The notes: generated by a model from the sequence alone, not told the origin. DNA of 64,000 nt from an uncultured Kiloniellaceae bacterium (GCA_947500035.1 CANMQP010000003.1:124001-188000); one strand, 5' to 3'; positions 29,204-38,691 are shown, counted from the stretch's first letter. Program-made: numbers and translations.

Positions 29204-30436
29204 ATGACGGAATTAGGTGTTCATTCAGAGGTCGGAAAGCTGCGCAAGGTGATCGTGCATCGTCCGGGATTGGCGATTGCGCGGCTGACGCCCGGTAACT
29301 GTCATGAGTTGCTGTTCGATGATGTGCTTTGGGTGAAACAGGCGCGCCAGGAGCATTTGGGCTTCGTGGACGAAATGCGCCATCGCGGCATAGAGGTCTA
29401 TCATGTTCGCGAGTTGCTTGAGCAGACGCTGCGCGACGCGGCGGCCCGAAAATGGCTGTTGGATCTCAAGGTGACCGATAACACTGTTGGGGTCGGCATG
29501 GCCGCTGACCTCCACGCCTGTTTGATGGAGATGGATGCCTATAAGCTCTCGGTACATTTGATCGGCGGAATCAACCGGGCTGAACTTCCTTTCGAGCCAT
29601 CCGGAATGATCGGGCGGCTGTTGGAGCCGCAGGACTTCGTCCTGCCGCCCTTGCCGAACCAGCTTTTCACCCGCGATCCCTCCGCCTGGACCTATGGGGG
29701 CGTTACGCTGCATCCGATGTTTTGGCCTGCCCGGCGGCAGGAGACACTGAACATGGCGGCCATCTACCGCTTCCATCCCATGTTCAAGGAGGCGGACTTC
29801 GAGTTTTGGTGGGGGGGCGATGTCGAGAACGATCATGGCAGTGCTCATGCTGAGGGCGGTGATATCCAGCCGATCGGTCAGGGTATCGTGCTGATCGGTA
29901 TGGGTGAACGCACGACACCACAGGCCGTCGGGCAGATCGCCCGCGGCCTCTTCGCAAAGGGCGGTGCCCGGCATGTCATCGCCGCGGCCATGCCGAAAGA
30001 GCGGTCGGCGATGCATCTGGATACGGTCTTTACCTTCTGCGACCGCGACCTGGTGAACATGTTCCCCGACGTGGTCGACAAAATCCGGTCTTTCTCGCTC
30101 AGGCCGGATGACAAGGAGGGCGCGCTTTCGGTCACCGAAGAGACCAGAGATTTCCCCACTGTTGTCGCGGATGCGCTCGGTCTCAAAACGCTGCGCAGGG
30201 TGCACACCGGGGGAGATGCTTATGAAGCTGAACGCGAACAATGGGACGACGGCAACAACGTCGTCGCTTTGGAGCCGGGTGTGGTTATGGCCTACGAGCG
30301 CAACACCTTTACCAACACCTTGCTGCGCAAGGCCGGTGTCGAGGTCATCACGATCGAAGGTAACGAACTGGGCAGGGGCAGAGGTGGTGGACACTGCATG
30401 ACCTGCCCGATCCTGCGCGATCCTCTCAACGACTAA
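29204..30436 (+). CDS. arcA: Arginine deiminase
   Basis: A 410-residue cytosolic enzyme hydrolysing L-arginine to citrulline and ammonia, the first step of the arginine deiminase pathway. It begins [30 protein letters not shown] (shown here as family signature, read in parts). [15 protein letters not shown], the [18 protein letters not shown] histidine/aspartate block and the C-terminal GGGHCMTCP with the nucleophile C398 are all present. GGAG precedes the ATG at 29204, 60 bases after the transporter stop. It is followed closely by arcB and arcC in an operon, giving one ATP per arginine without oxygen. Confidence 0.97.
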   Translation: MTELGVHSEVGKLRKVIVHRPGLAIARLTPGNCHELLFDDVLWVKQARQEHLGFVDEMRHRGIEVYHVRELLEQTLRDAAARKWLLDLKVTDNTVGVGMAADLHACLMEMDAYKLSVHLIGGINRAELPFEPSGMIGRLLEPQDFVLPPLPNQLFTRDPSAWTYGGVTLHPMFWPARRQETLNMAAIYRFHPMFKEADFEFWWGGDVENDHGSAHAEGGDIQPIGQGIVLIGMGERTTPQAVGQIARGLFAKGGARHVIAAAMPKERSAMHLDTVFTFCDRDLVNMFPDVVDKIRSFSLRPDDKEGALSVTEETRDFPTVVADALGLKTLRRVHTGGDAYEAEREQWDDGNNVVALEPGVVMAYERNTFTNTLLRKAGVEVITIEGNELGRGRGGGHCMTCPILRDPLND

Positions 30437-30476
30437 ATTGAAAGACTCAAATTCCGCAAAAGAGGAGAAGACGTCC

Positions 30477-31478
30477 ATGGCTTTCAATCTCAAAGGCCGA
30501 AGCTTTCTGAAGCTTCTGGACTTCAATCAGCGAGAGCTGCGCTATCTGCTGGATCTGTCGCGCGATCTCAAGCGGGCGAAATATGCGGGCACCGAACAAC
30601 AGCATCTCAAGGGCCGGAACATCTGTCTGATTTTCGAGAAGTCCTCGACCCGGACCATGTGCGCCTTTGAAGTCGCGGCGATGGATCAGGGTGCAGGCGT
30701 TACCTATCTTGGACCGTCCGGATCGCAGATTGGCCACAAGGAATCCATGAAGGACACGGCGCGGGTGCTTGGGCGCATGTACGATGCGATCGAGTACCGT
30801 GGCTTTGCCCAGGGCATTGTCGAGGAGTTGGCGAAGTACGCCGGGGTCCCGGTCTTCAACGGATTGACCGACGAGTTCCATCCGACCCAGATGCTGGCGG
30901 ATCTGCTGACCATGCGTGAGCACGCCGACAAGCCGCTCCACGACATCTCCTATGCCTTCGTGGGCGACGCGCGTAGCAACATGGGGCAATCCTTGATGAT
31001 CGCCGGTTGCCTGATGGGTATGGACGTGCGGATTGCGGCGCCGAAGGAAAACTGGCCGAGTGAAGAATTTATCAACCCGGCTCGTGAACTCGAAGCGACC
31101 TATGGCGCAAATCTCACCATTACCGATGACCCCGATGCGGCAGTCAAAGGCTGCGACTTCATCCACACCGATGTCTGGGTCTCCATGGGCGAACCGGCCG
31201 AGGTCTGGGAGGAGCGGATCAAGCGACTGAAACCCTATCAGGTCAACAGCGCACTGATGGCGGCGACGGGCAAGAGCTCAACCCGCTTTATGCATTGCCT
31301 GCCGGCCTTCCATAATCGCGAGACCAGGGTCGGTCAGGAGATTTTCGAAAAGTACGGTGTCGCCGAGATGGAAGTCACAGAGGAGGTTTTCGAATCTCCC
31401 GCCGGCGTGCAGTTCGAACAGGCGGAAAACCGAATGCACACCATCAAGGCCGTCCTGGTCTCAACGATTGGAGCTTAG
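30477..31478 (+). CDS. arcB: Ornithine carbamoyltransferase (catabolic context)
   Basis: A 333-residue enzyme that here would phosphorolyse citrulline to ornithine and carbamoyl phosphate. The carbamoyl-phosphate motif STRT is at residues 57-60 ([15 protein letters not shown]). Further motifs are [34 protein letters not shown] and the HCLPAFHN block with the catalytic cysteine. The ATG at 30477 has AGAGGAGAAG upstream; a frame opening at 30438 adds 13 lysine-rich residues without a good site. It lies between arcA and arcC, so a catabolic role is inferred over a biosynthetic one. Confidence 0.95.
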   Translation: MAFNLKGRSFLKLLDFNQRELRYLLDLSRDLKRAKYAGTEQQHLKGRNICLIFEKSSTRTMCAFEVAAMDQGAGVTYLGPSGSQIGHKESMKDTARVLGRMYDAIEYRGFAQGIVEELAKYAGVPVFNGLTDEFHPTQMLADLLTMREHADKPLHDISYAFVGDARSNMGQSLMIAGCLMGMDVRIAAPKENWPSEEFINPARELEATYGANLTITDDPDAAVKGCDFIHTDVWVSMGEPAEVWEERIKRLKPYQVNSALMAATGKSSTRFMHCLPAFHNRETRVGQEIFEKYGVAEMEVTEEVFESPAGVQFEQAENRMHTIKAVLVSTIGA

Positions 31479-31481
31479 GCC

Positions 31482-32432
31482 ATGCGGATCGTCATCGCGC
31501 TCGGGGGCAACGCGTTGCTGCGCCGCGGACAGGCCCTGACCGCACAGAACCAACGCGAGAATGTGCGGATCGCGGCCGAAGCCATGGCGCCGATCGCGCG
31601 CCAGCATCAGCTTGCGGTCTCGCACGGCAATGGTCCGCAAGTCGGCCTGCTCGCCTTGCAAGGTGCAGCTTACAAACCCGATGAGCTCTACCCATTGGAT
31701 GTCCTGGGGGCCGAAACCGAAGGCATGATCGGCTACATGATTGAGCAGGAGATGGGGAACCTGCTGCCCCCTGAGGTGCCTTTCGCGACCATTCTGACCA
31801 TGATCGAAGTCGACCAGGCAGACCCGGCCTTTGCCGATCCGACCAAGTTCATCGGACCGGTTTACGATGAGGCTGAAGCCCGGCGCCTGGCGGCCGATAA
31901 GAATTGGTCGATCAAACCTGATGGGGACAAATGGCGTCGCGTCGTTGCTTCTCCACAGCCTAAGCGGATCTTTGAGATTCGCCCGATCCGCTGGCTATTG
32001 GAACGCAACACCATCGTCATCTGCGCCGGTGGAGGCGGTATTCCGACGGTCTACGATGAAAACCGCAAGCTGCAGGGCACAGAAGCAGTGATTGACAAGG
32101 ATCTGGCCAGTGAGCTTCTGGCCCGTGAGTTGGACGCGGATCTGCTGATCATGGCGACGGATGTGGATGCGGTTTACACCGCTTGGGGGACAGCGGAGGC
32201 CAAGGCGATCAGGAATGCCTCGCCCGAGGCACTTCGGGCGCAGGATTTTCCGGCCGGTTCCATGGGGCCCAAGGTCGAGGCGGCCTGTCTCTATGTGGAA
32301 CGTACCGGCAAGGCCGCGGTCATAGGCGGGTTAGCTGATCTTGAGAGCATGGTCATGGGATCGGCCGGGACCACCATTGACAGTATTGCATCCGGGCTAG
32401 AGTGGTATGATGAGGCAATTCGCGACTCTTGA
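31482..32432 (+). CDS. arcC: Carbamate kinase
   Basis: A 316-residue amino-acid-kinase-fold enzyme transferring phosphate from carbamoyl phosphate to ADP, the ATP-yielding step of the arginine deiminase pathway. Motifs: [55 protein letters not shown] and [26 protein letters not shown] (read in two parts). [18 protein letters not shown] is near the C-terminus. The ATG at 31482 is 3 bases after the arcB stop. It is the last gene of the arc operon; a 17-bp tandem duplication lies just past its stop. Confidence 0.97.
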   Translation: MRIVIALGGNALLRRGQALTAQNQRENVRIAAEAMAPIARQHQLAVSHGNGPQVGLLALQGAAYKPDELYPLDVLGAETEGMIGYMIEQEMGNLLPPEVPFATILTMIEVDQADPAFADPTKFIGPVYDEAEARRLAADKNWSIKPDGDKWRRVVASPQPKRIFEIRPIRWLLERNTIVICAGGGGIPTVYDENRKLQGTEAVIDKDLASELLARELDADLLIMATDVDAVYTAWGTAEAKAIRNASPEALRAQDFPAGSMGPKVEAACLYVERTGKAAVIGGLADLESMVMGSAGTTIDSIASGLEWYDEAIRDS

Positions 32433-32435
32433 TTC

Positions 32436-32469
32436 GATGCAGGTTCGTTTTAGATGCAGGTTCGTTTTA
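32436..32469 (+). repeat. Perfect 17-bp tandem duplication after arcC
   Basis: GATGCAGGTTCGTTTTA occurs twice in direct succession (32436-32452 and 32453-32469) immediately downstream of the arcC stop. Each copy ends in GTTTTA. It may be a recent slippage duplication at the operon end; no terminator hairpin is obvious around it. Confidence 0.85.
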
Positions 32470-32525
32470 ATAGATTGCCTGCCCCTTATGAAACTGCCCA
32501 ACGGCGTCATTTCGATAGTGCTGCA

Positions 32526-33134
32526 TCAGCCGTCAGGAACCATCTGTCCGTGGTTCGGACAATGGGGGGGGCCGACTTCAGAGAGCCACTTCCGCGATAC
32601 CCGCGCGACATAGCCGCATTCACTGCAGGACACCTTGATCATCCGCGAGGTCTGCCCTGGTGCCTTATCCTTGTCGATCTGCTGGATCTCGGGCGAGGGC
32701 AGGGGGCCCGCCGTCTCGAGTATTGATTTGGTTATCTCCTTGAACAATGCGCCCGGTGGAGACTCGTTCCTGGTGCCCTTAAGTCCAAGGGATATTGCCA
32801 GGTGACGGAATAGATAGCCGTGTTGATCCCGGTCGCCGACGGCAATCCGACACATCTGAAACGCCAATGCCGCTGCAACTTCTGTTTCCTCGCTGCGATC
32901 GGGCCGCACCAGGATCACATAAGTTGCGCCGTTATCCTGGGTCCAGGAATCTGTAATGTTCGGGCTCCTGCGGCCGACACTTGGAAAGCCGGTGCGAACA
33001 TCGAACTCGGGAAGGGGAAATCCAAGATCGTCAAACCATCCCCTCATCGCCGCGGCGACCTCTCTAAGCCAGTCCTCACGGACTTTGCCGGAGGGCGGCG
33101 AAGACGCGGCTTTCTTACTCCCTTTGTTTGGCAT
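32526..33134 (-). CDS. SprT-like domain protein lacking the HExxH motif, with zinc ribbon
   Basis: A 202-residue protein. The N-terminal DWLREVAAAMRGWFDDLGFPLPEFDVRTGFPS and the later VAAALAFQMCRIAVGDRDQHGYLFRHLAISLGLKG follow the layout of small SprT-like proteins (each quoted here in shortened form). Where those carry HELxH, this protein has F92-Q93-M94-C95-R96, so the zinc protease site is gone, although H105 of the following HG..FR segment remains. A C-terminal zinc ribbon is intact (C170, C173, C192, H195; RKWLSEVGPPHCP). It is convergent with arcC. Function is unknown; binding rather than cleavage is likely. The SprT relation is from memory of the family pattern. Confidence 0.65.
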   Translation of the reverse strand: MPNKGSKKAASSPPSGKVREDWLREVAAAMRGWFDDLGFPLPEFDVRTGFPSVGRRSPNITDSWTQDNGATYVILVRPDRSEETEVAAALAFQMCRIAVGDRDQHGYLFRHLAISLGLKGTRNESPPGALFKEITKSILETAGPLPSPEIQQIDKDKAPGQTSRMIKVSCSECGYVARVSRKWLSEVGPPHCPNHGQMVPDG

Positions 33135-33914
33135 CTGATCTCGTACCAGTCTTTTCGCGAGTTAAGCGTCGAATCTGTGAAACGCCTTCTGCCTCGGGAG
33201 CGCCACAAAGTCCATCACTGTTAGCATGCGATTAAACGAGACCACATGCGCGTCTAAACATTATGAGTTATTTTAATTGGCAATTTGAAACAATTCAAGG
33301 TAGCAAAAACAGCAATTTTAGGTGGTGCTGCGATTACCTGAATCCCGTATTTCTGCATCTCAAACCTTGCACTGGCGGCGGGGTTTGGCGGCGTCTCCTC
33401 TCCCTAGTCGTATCGTGAAACAGAGCAATTGATTTATTTTTTGGCGGCAAGGACTTTTGCGGTGCGTACAAGAATAGGCACAAGACGTTGCATAGGAGTA
33501 TTAATTCTATTCTTCTTAGGGTTGTTTTATCGGCAACTATTTATGGCCTCCACCTGTTCGACCTGCTCAGACGGCTTCGGTTTAAAGCCTGCTGTGCCTT
33601 AGGCTTGAACCAAAAAGGGAATTCTAAAACAGCTGTTCACAAGGAGATTTTCTCGCCAAATGGTTCGACCGGGTACGGAGTTCATGCAACCTTTGTTTAG
33701 TAAAGATTCTTCTAGAAAATTAATAAAACATTATAAAAATTTGTTTAAACAATATTAAATGTTCAAACAATTAAGCACTCAATGCACATGCAACCAATGT
33801 TGAGAGTCTCGGCCATCCGGTTCGTCGCATGACACTGAGTGCAGTTCCGGTGCAGGCGATGCGGATAAGCGGACGACTCACCGACACTGGGGAGATATCG
33901 GAGCTTACGGTGTT

Positions 33915-34192
33915 TTGGCTGAGAGCCTGAATTCCAACATCTGGAAAGCAATCAAAGCCGCAGAGAAAATAATGTGCGACGTTGTGGAAGTTTTCTCGGA
34001 AACCACCGTTGGAACCGCCACTAGTGTTGGCATAAGTCAAGACGGTCAAGAGACTGGAAAAAAACCGCGAACGAAGTCCTGCAGACGGCTGAAGATTCGG
34101 GACAGTGCGCTCAATCGATCAGTGGCAGTGTCGACGGCTTCCTCAAGGTATCCGCAGCGCTTAACCTGGCACGGGATGTTCTGTTAGCGTAA
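33915..34192 (+). pseudogene. Frameshifted remnant of a methyl-accepting chemotaxis protein C-terminus
   Basis: One frame reads up to ...GTATSVGISQDGQETGKK; after a run of seven A at 34058-34064 a second frame continues TANEVLQTAEDSGQCAQS then ISGSVDGFLKVSAALNL to a stop at 34192. Together these resemble the tail of alphaproteobacterial chemoreceptors (ETGxxANxVLxAA...VDxFLxxVRAA). The junction sits in the homopolymer. No signalling-domain hairpin tip or membrane part is found upstream, so even without the frameshift this would be only a fragment. Family match is by pattern only. Confidence 0.55.
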
Positions 34193-34353
34193 TAATGGTC
34201 GTTTCTGGAGTCACGGAGACAAGACGTTGAGGCAGTTCAAGCGGCAAAGGTGTTTTTTGGGAGTCCGGGCTTTGAGTCGGGACCTGTCATCTGAGCGAGC
34301 CGCTTAAACTGTCATCGCGTAGGAGCATGTCAGTCCGTCACGTCCAGCGTTGG

Positions 34354-34405
34354 ACCAACGGTAAGCCAGAGAGTTAGGCCAGAGCGGTAGACCAGAACGA
34401 TAGGC
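34354..34405 (+). repeat. Imperfect 13-bp tandem repeats upstream of histidine kinase
   Basis: Three clear consecutive units, CAGAGAGTTAGGC, CAGAGCGGTAGAC and CAGAACGATAGGC (34367-34405), are preceded by a weaker unit ending CGGTAAGC. They end 57 bases before the kinase start, so they could be binding sites for a response regulator or another dimeric factor. Confidence 0.6.
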
Positions 34406-34462
34406 CGTTGTTCGGCCAGCCTTTTGAGAACCGGCGCATGGGAGCGTCGTTAAGGGGGAGAC

Positions 34463-36649
34463 ATGGTTTCGTCTAGCGATTTTGTTGTAACCGAGGCGCG
34501 GAGGTTCCCGCCGCTTGCAAGTCTGTTCAGAGTTTTTGAGCCCTTCATCAACCTCAATATCTCGAAGAAACTCGTTGCCGGTTTTGCGACGATTTCGATC
34601 TCGGCTGTCCTGGTTGGGATCACGGGCTTGTACTTTATTGACAGAATCAACACGACTCTGAACCACATTTCGGACGTTGCAGCCCCTACGGTCGAAACAT
34701 CCGATGACCTTATTGCCTTGATCTTTGAAGCAACCAAAGTGGCGGAGGAGATCATTGCAGACAGCGACCTCGACCGCATGGAGCCATTGATCACAGAACT
34801 TAGTGTGCTTGATCATAAGTTCGACCAGACCTACATCGAACTGCAGGGCCTGGTCAGCGATGTCTCGCTCCTGGATGAACTGGCTACGGCGCGCCAGGAA
34901 CAATCTGAGTTCAACCAACATGCCCATCAAATGATTTCGGTTCTTCGGAGCGCTTTGGACAGCGAAAGAGAAGAAACAAATTTGCTTAACGAATTCGATA
35001 GCGCGGGTTCGGAGTTGACAAAATTGCTGGACGTCTTGGCCGAAAAGAATGAATTGCAAATGGCGAAGGCGGAGGAAGAAGGAGATAGACTGGCCGAACG
35101 TGGGGCCGACGGAAAATCTGTGAACGGCGTCCTCGGGCAACTCTTCGATAGAGACTATCCGGTCGTGGAAGCAGCTCTGAAGATGCAGCGCCTGATCATC
35201 GAATTACAAGACACGGCCGGCGAATACATCGCAGAGCGAAACCCCAACAAACTGGGCGCGGTCGAAGCTGAATTTGTTGCCCTGTACGAGAGCGTGTGGC
35301 CGCATCTGAGTGTTTTGCGCAACCTGACGGAAACGCAAAGAGACAAAAGCGACGTTGACGAACTACGCTCCAGGCTCGACACCCTCTTTACGCTGGGCTA
35401 TGGCCGCGGACAGCTATTCGAGACACACCGGGCCAAGCTGAAGGCAGTGCAGGAGTCCAGATTGCTGGCGGAACGTTTGGAAGCCGATGCAGATAATGCC
35501 GTTGCTGCCCTGGATCAGGTTGCTGAATCTGCCGACGCAATCAGCGACGGTGCCGACGAAGCCGCGGAGTACGCCGTTGATCAGGCCAGAACAACAATTC
35601 TGACGCTGCTCATCATCGCGATGATCGCATCTATCGGATTGTTGTCGTTTATTGTGCTGACTGTCGTGCGTCCGATTAAGAATTTGACGGGGGACATGGT
35701 CTCACTGGGTGAGCGTTATGGCTCCACTGTCCCGCCTGTCCGCAGGCGGGGCGATGAAGTCGCCCAGCTCAGGATGACGTTTGATCAGCTTCGGGCACAG
35801 GTGCAACAGCGCACCGATCAGTTGGACTCGGCGAACCAGAGTCTGGAACGGGAGCTGGCCCGGCGCGAGACCCTGGAGAGGCAGCTCGTTCATACTCAAA
35901 AACTCGATAGCCTGGGTACGCTGGCGGGCGGCATCGCGCATGACTTTAACAATATGCTCTATGTCATTCTCGGTTGTACCAAAATCGCTCTCGAAGAGGA
36001 GCCCAAAGAGAGCTTCATCAGCAGACTCATCTCCAAGATCGATCAAGCCGCGCAACGTTCGAAATCCATCGTCGACCAGATTTTGTTCTTCAGCCGCCGC
36101 GAACAACCGAACAGGGAACCTCTCCAAATCAGCCATGCTGTTCGCGAGTCCGTCACGCTGTTGCGGGCTGGTCTGCCCTCGACAATGGTTCTCGATATGG
36201 AGATCGACGACAACTGTGGCATAGTTTTGGCTGACGAGACGCAGATCCAGCAATTGACTGTAAACCTGATGACCAATGCTTTTCAGTCCTACTCTGACGG
36301 CAAGGGGGCGATTCGTCTGACAATGATCGAGACCGAAGTCGACCAGGCCTTCGCGGATCAGCACTTGGGACTGCATCCAGGGCCCTATGTGCGGTTATCT
36401 GTGGCCGATCGTGGTTGCGGGATTCCGGACGATGTGTTGGTGAAAATCTATGATCCCTTTTTCACAACGAAACCGGTTGGTGAAGGCACGGGCCTGGGAC
36501 TGTCGGTCGTGCATGGTATTGTCACCGGGCATGAAGGTGTCATAGTGATTTATACCCGAGTCGGTGAAGGGACGACCTTTGAGGTCTACCTGCCGGTTTA
36601 TGAGGGTCAGAGGCTCGAAAGCGGCGGCACGCGGAGTTCCGTGACGTAG
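34463..36649 (+). CDS. Membrane-bound sensor histidine kinase
   Basis: A 728-residue sensor kinase. It has a transmembrane helix at about 36-58, a long periplasmic helical region (about 60-375) resembling four-helix-bundle receptor sensors, a second transmembrane helix at about 376-400, a HAMP region, and a coiled-coil linker. A HisKA domain carries phospho-acceptor H493 in GGIAHDFNNML, and an ATPase domain has N box NLMTNAFQSY (about 602), ADRGCGIPDD and EGTGLGLSVV. The GIAHDFNN type often works with separate receivers. GGGGGAG precedes the ATG at 34463. A one-domain response regulator follows 23 bases downstream. Signal unknown. Confidence 0.9.
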   Translation: MVSSSDFVVTEARRFPPLASLFRVFEPFINLNISKKLVAGFATISISAVLVGITGLYFIDRINTTLNHISDVAAPTVETSDDLIALIFEATKVAEEIIADSDLDRMEPLITELSVLDHKFDQTYIELQGLVSDVSLLDELATARQEQSEFNQHAHQMISVLRSALDSEREETNLLNEFDSAGSELTKLLDVLAEKNELQMAKAEEEGDRLAERGADGKSVNGVLGQLFDRDYPVVEAALKMQRLIIELQDTAGEYIAERNPNKLGAVEAEFVALYESVWPHLSVLRNLTETQRDKSDVDELRSRLDTLFTLGYGRGQLFETHRAKLKAVQESRLLAERLEADADNAVAALDQVAESADAISDGADEAAEYAVDQARTTILTLLIIAMIASIGLLSFIVLTVVRPIKNLTGDMVSLGERYGSTVPPVRRRGDEVAQLRMTFDQLRAQVQQRTDQLDSANQSLERELARRETLERQLVHTQKLDSLGTLAGGIAHDFNNMLYVILGCTKIALEEEPKESFISRLISKIDQAAQRSKSIVDQILFFSRREQPNREPLQISHAVRESVTLLRAGLPSTMVLDMEIDDNCGIVLADETQIQQLTVNLMTNAFQSYSDGKGAIRLTMIETEVDQAFADQHLGLHPGPYVRLSVADRGCGIPDDVLVKIYDPFFTTKPVGEGTGLGLSVVHGIVTGHEGVIVIYTRVGEGTTFEVYLPVYEGQRLESGGTRSSVT

Positions 36650-36672
36650 TACCGTCTTTTTGGAGGGGAAAA

Positions 36673-37053
36673 GTGGCAAAGATCTTGGTTGTGGACGATG
36701 AACCGCTGATTTGCGAGATGCTTGACGTGTTTCTCTCTCGTGCCGGTCATGACGTCACAGCGGTCACCGACGGGAAGCGGGCAATCAAAGCAGTCGAGTC
36801 AACCGCCGTGGATCTTGTCGTTGCCGATATTGTCATGCCGGAAAAAGACGGTCTGGAGACAATTATGGAACTCCAGAAAAAGCGACCTGAGTTAAAGATC
36901 ATCGCCATTTCCGGTGGCTCCCGTATCGGCAATTTTGACTTTCTCGCGATGGCCAAGAAGCTCGGGGCGTGCAAAACCTTTTACAAACCCCTGGATAACA
37001 ACGCTTTGCTGGTAGCGATTAACGAGTGCCTGGAAGATGAGTTGCCGACTTAA
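36673..37053 (+). CDS. Single-domain response regulator
   Basis: A 126-residue CheY-like receiver with no output domain. Acidic pocket VVDDE (D8, D9), phospho-acceptor D52 in ADIVMPEKDG, and the conserved lysine K105 in FYKPL are present. The start is a GTG at 36673 with TGGAGGGG upstream. It is almost certainly the partner of the kinase at 34463-36649 and may act by protein contact or as an intermediate in a phosphorelay. The motif ISGGSR replaces the more usual TA/SG loop. Confidence 0.92.
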   Translation: MAKILVVDDEPLICEMLDVFLSRAGHDVTAVTDGKRAIKAVESTAVDLVVADIVMPEKDGLETIMELQKKRPELKIIAISGGSRIGNFDFLAMAKKLGACKTFYKPLDNNALLVAINECLEDELPT

Positions 37054-37065
37054 AGGCAATCATCT

Positions 37066-38025
37066 CTATCGCTGAGCGGCGATCTCCCTTCGCTCGCTCT
37101 TGAGCAGCAGTTTTCCATCCCAAACACCATCTTCGACCATTTTCGTCACTTCTCCGCATAACTCCTGAGAAAACCGCGTCACTGCGTTCGAGGTTTGGCG
37201 ACCAAGGGGCAAGGCGACGACAAGTTTACGGGAGAGGGCGGGAGAGACAATCGACGTTGCCGTCAGTTTGCCCTCTACGACTTCCTCGTGGATTGAGGCA
37301 TAGGGCAGAACTGTCGCCGCATGTCCGCGCCGCGCCAGATCCTTCAGAGTCTGCAGGGCATCGGCTTCCACCGGCACATTCAACTTCAGGCCTTGCTTCG
37401 CCGCTTCCTGCTCCAGGAGAATACGCAGGCTGTGGTTTGGACCCGGTAGAACTAGCGCACGCCGCGCGATATCGGCGAAGCGCACTGCACGGCGGACATC
37501 AAGCGCTTCTTCCTTGCTGGCGACCAGAAAGAGGTTTTCCATCAGGAGTGGCTGCACCATCAGGTTTGTCTGCTTTTCCTGGGCGTACATGATGGCGATG
37601 TCGACTTCACCCCTGAGCAGCCATTCCAGAAGATACTCGGTGAAGGCCGGGACGATCCTCAGACTCACATCCGGGTAGGCCGTGCGAAAGCGCTCAGTGA
37701 TACGGGCTGCGAGGATGTCGCCGACTGTCGGCGGAATTCCGATCACGACTTTTCCTCTGACCGCATCTGCCTGTTCCGTCAGATCCGCGCATGTTTCCTC
37801 GACCTGACGCAGGATCGAGGTGGCGCGCGACAGCAGCAGCTCGCCTGCTTCAGTCAGGATCATGCCCCGCCCGTGGCGTGAGAAGAGCTGCGTTTTAAGT
37901 TCGTCTTCCAGCATCCTGATTTGCCGGCTGAGTGCGGGCTGCGCGATCCTCAGACGCTCGGCTGTCTTACTGAGACTGCCCAGTTCCGCGACCTGGACGA
38001 AGGTGTTGAGTTGTTTAAGGTCCAT
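37066..38025 (-). CDS. LysR-family transcriptional regulator
   Basis: A 319-residue LysR-type regulator: N-terminal winged helix (MDLKQLNTFVQVAELGSL, then TAERLRIAQPALSRQIRMLE) and a C-terminal effector domain starting about residue 90 (GKVVIGIPPTVGDIL). The ATG at 38025 is preferred over a TTG four codons upstream. It is divergent from the TPP-decarboxylase pair, with a 15-bp palindrome in the 117-base gap, so it probably controls those genes and itself. The effector is unknown; the substrate of the adjacent decarboxylase is a reasonable guess. Confidence 0.92.
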   Translation of the reverse strand: MDLKQLNTFVQVAELGSLSKTAERLRIAQPALSRQIRMLEDELKTQLFSRHGRGMILTEAGELLLSRATSILRQVEETCADLTEQADAVRGKVVIGIPPTVGDILAARITERFRTAYPDVSLRIVPAFTEYLLEWLLRGEVDIAIMYAQEKQTNLMVQPLLMENLFLVASKEEALDVRRAVRFADIARRALVLPGPNHSLRILLEQEAAKQGLKLNVPVEADALQTLKDLARRGHAATVLPYASIHEEVVEGKLTATSIVSPALSRKLVVALPLGRQTSNAVTRFSQELCGEVTKMVEDGVWDGKLLLKSERREIAAQR

Positions 38026-38063
38026 TCTGCTATCCAAAAATTATATAGCTTTTTATAAAATCT

Positions 38064-38078
38064 TATATTTCAAATATA
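38064..38078. promoter_or_regulatory. Perfect 15-bp palindrome in LysR-decarboxylase divergent promoter
   Basis: TATATTTCAAATATA is fully symmetric around a central C. It contains the T-N11-A arrangement typical of LysR operators and lies 39 bases from the regulator start and 65 bases from the divergent gene. The surrounding DNA is very AT-rich, consistent with overlapping promoters. Confidence 0.6.
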
Positions 38079-38142
38079 TCTTCTGTGTTGATAGATTCCC
38101 AACGACAAGGTCATGCAGGCAAATTGAAGTGCGAACCCCGTC

Positions 38143-38691
38143 ATGCAGCAAACTCCTCTCCAAAACGGTCAATCGATTGATTGGAAAGCACAGGTCTATG
38201 AAGTGCTGAAGGATTTTGACGTCAAGCATGCGGCTTACGTGCCCGATGCGGGGCACGCCACGGCAATCGAGCGCTTCAATGCCGATGAGGCGGTGCACTC
38301 GGTGGTCTTAACCACCGAGGAGGAGGGGATCGGCTATCTGGCCGGCGCCTGGCTTGGTGGTGAGCGGGGTGTTCTCTTGTTGCAGTCGAGTGGTGTCGGC
38401 AATTGCATCAACACCTTGGCGCTTCAGGTATGCGCGCGCTTTCCATTGCTCATGGTCGTGACCATGCGCGGCGATTGGGCCGAATTCAATCAATGGCAAA
38501 ATCCCATGGGTCAGGCGACCGAAGCGGCGTTGAACCTCATGGGTGTGAGGACCTGGCGCGCTGAAAAAGCCGAGGAAGTTGAGGGGCTTTTGCGTGGAGC
38601 GGCGACGATGGCATTCGAAGGGGACCAAGCCTGTGCTGTTCTTTTGAGCCAACAGCTGATCGGTAAAAAACTATGGAACCAGGTGCAATGA
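38143..38691 (+). CDS. TPP-dependent decarboxylase, alpha (pyrimidine-binding) subunit
   Basis: A 182-residue protein equal to the N-terminal domain of TPP enzymes of the sulfopyruvate/phosphonopyruvate decarboxylase type (ComD-like). The catalytic glutamate region is VLTTEEEGIGYLAGAWLGG (about 56-74), followed by LLLQSSGVGNCINTLA. It needs the beta subunit encoded next, which supplies the diphosphate- and Mg-binding site. The two genes overlap by ATGA. The substrate is a 2-oxo acid of unknown identity; neighbours supply an aldehyde dehydrogenase that could take the product. Confidence 0.82.
   Translation: MQQTPLQNGQSIDWKAQVYEVLKDFDVKHAAYVPDAGHATAIERFNADEAVHSVVLTTEEEGIGYLAGAWLGGERGVLLLQSSGVGNCINTLALQVCARFPLLMVVTMRGDWAEFNQWQNPMGQATEAALNLMGVRTWRAEKAEEVEGLLRGAATMAFEGDQACAVLLSQQLIGKKLWNQVQ

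Larger units (their letters stand above)
33135..34462. other. Gene-poor AT-rich region with receptor remnant
   Basis: About 1.3 kb without an intact gene. The part 33220-33780 is markedly AT-rich with no convincing coding frame. 33915-34192 carries a frameshifted chemoreceptor C-terminus (listed separately), and 34354-34405 carries imperfect 13-bp tandem repeats just before the histidine kinase. The composition and decay suggest an old insertion or deletion junction. Confidence 0.6.

Noticed and set aside
29225-30526. 433-codon minus-strand frame opposite arcA
   Set aside because: Shadow of arcA, whose catalytic motifs are complete on the plus strand.
33488-33700. 70-codon frame in the gene-poor region
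   Set aside because: Lies in AT-rich DNA with no ribosome-binding site or recognisable pattern.
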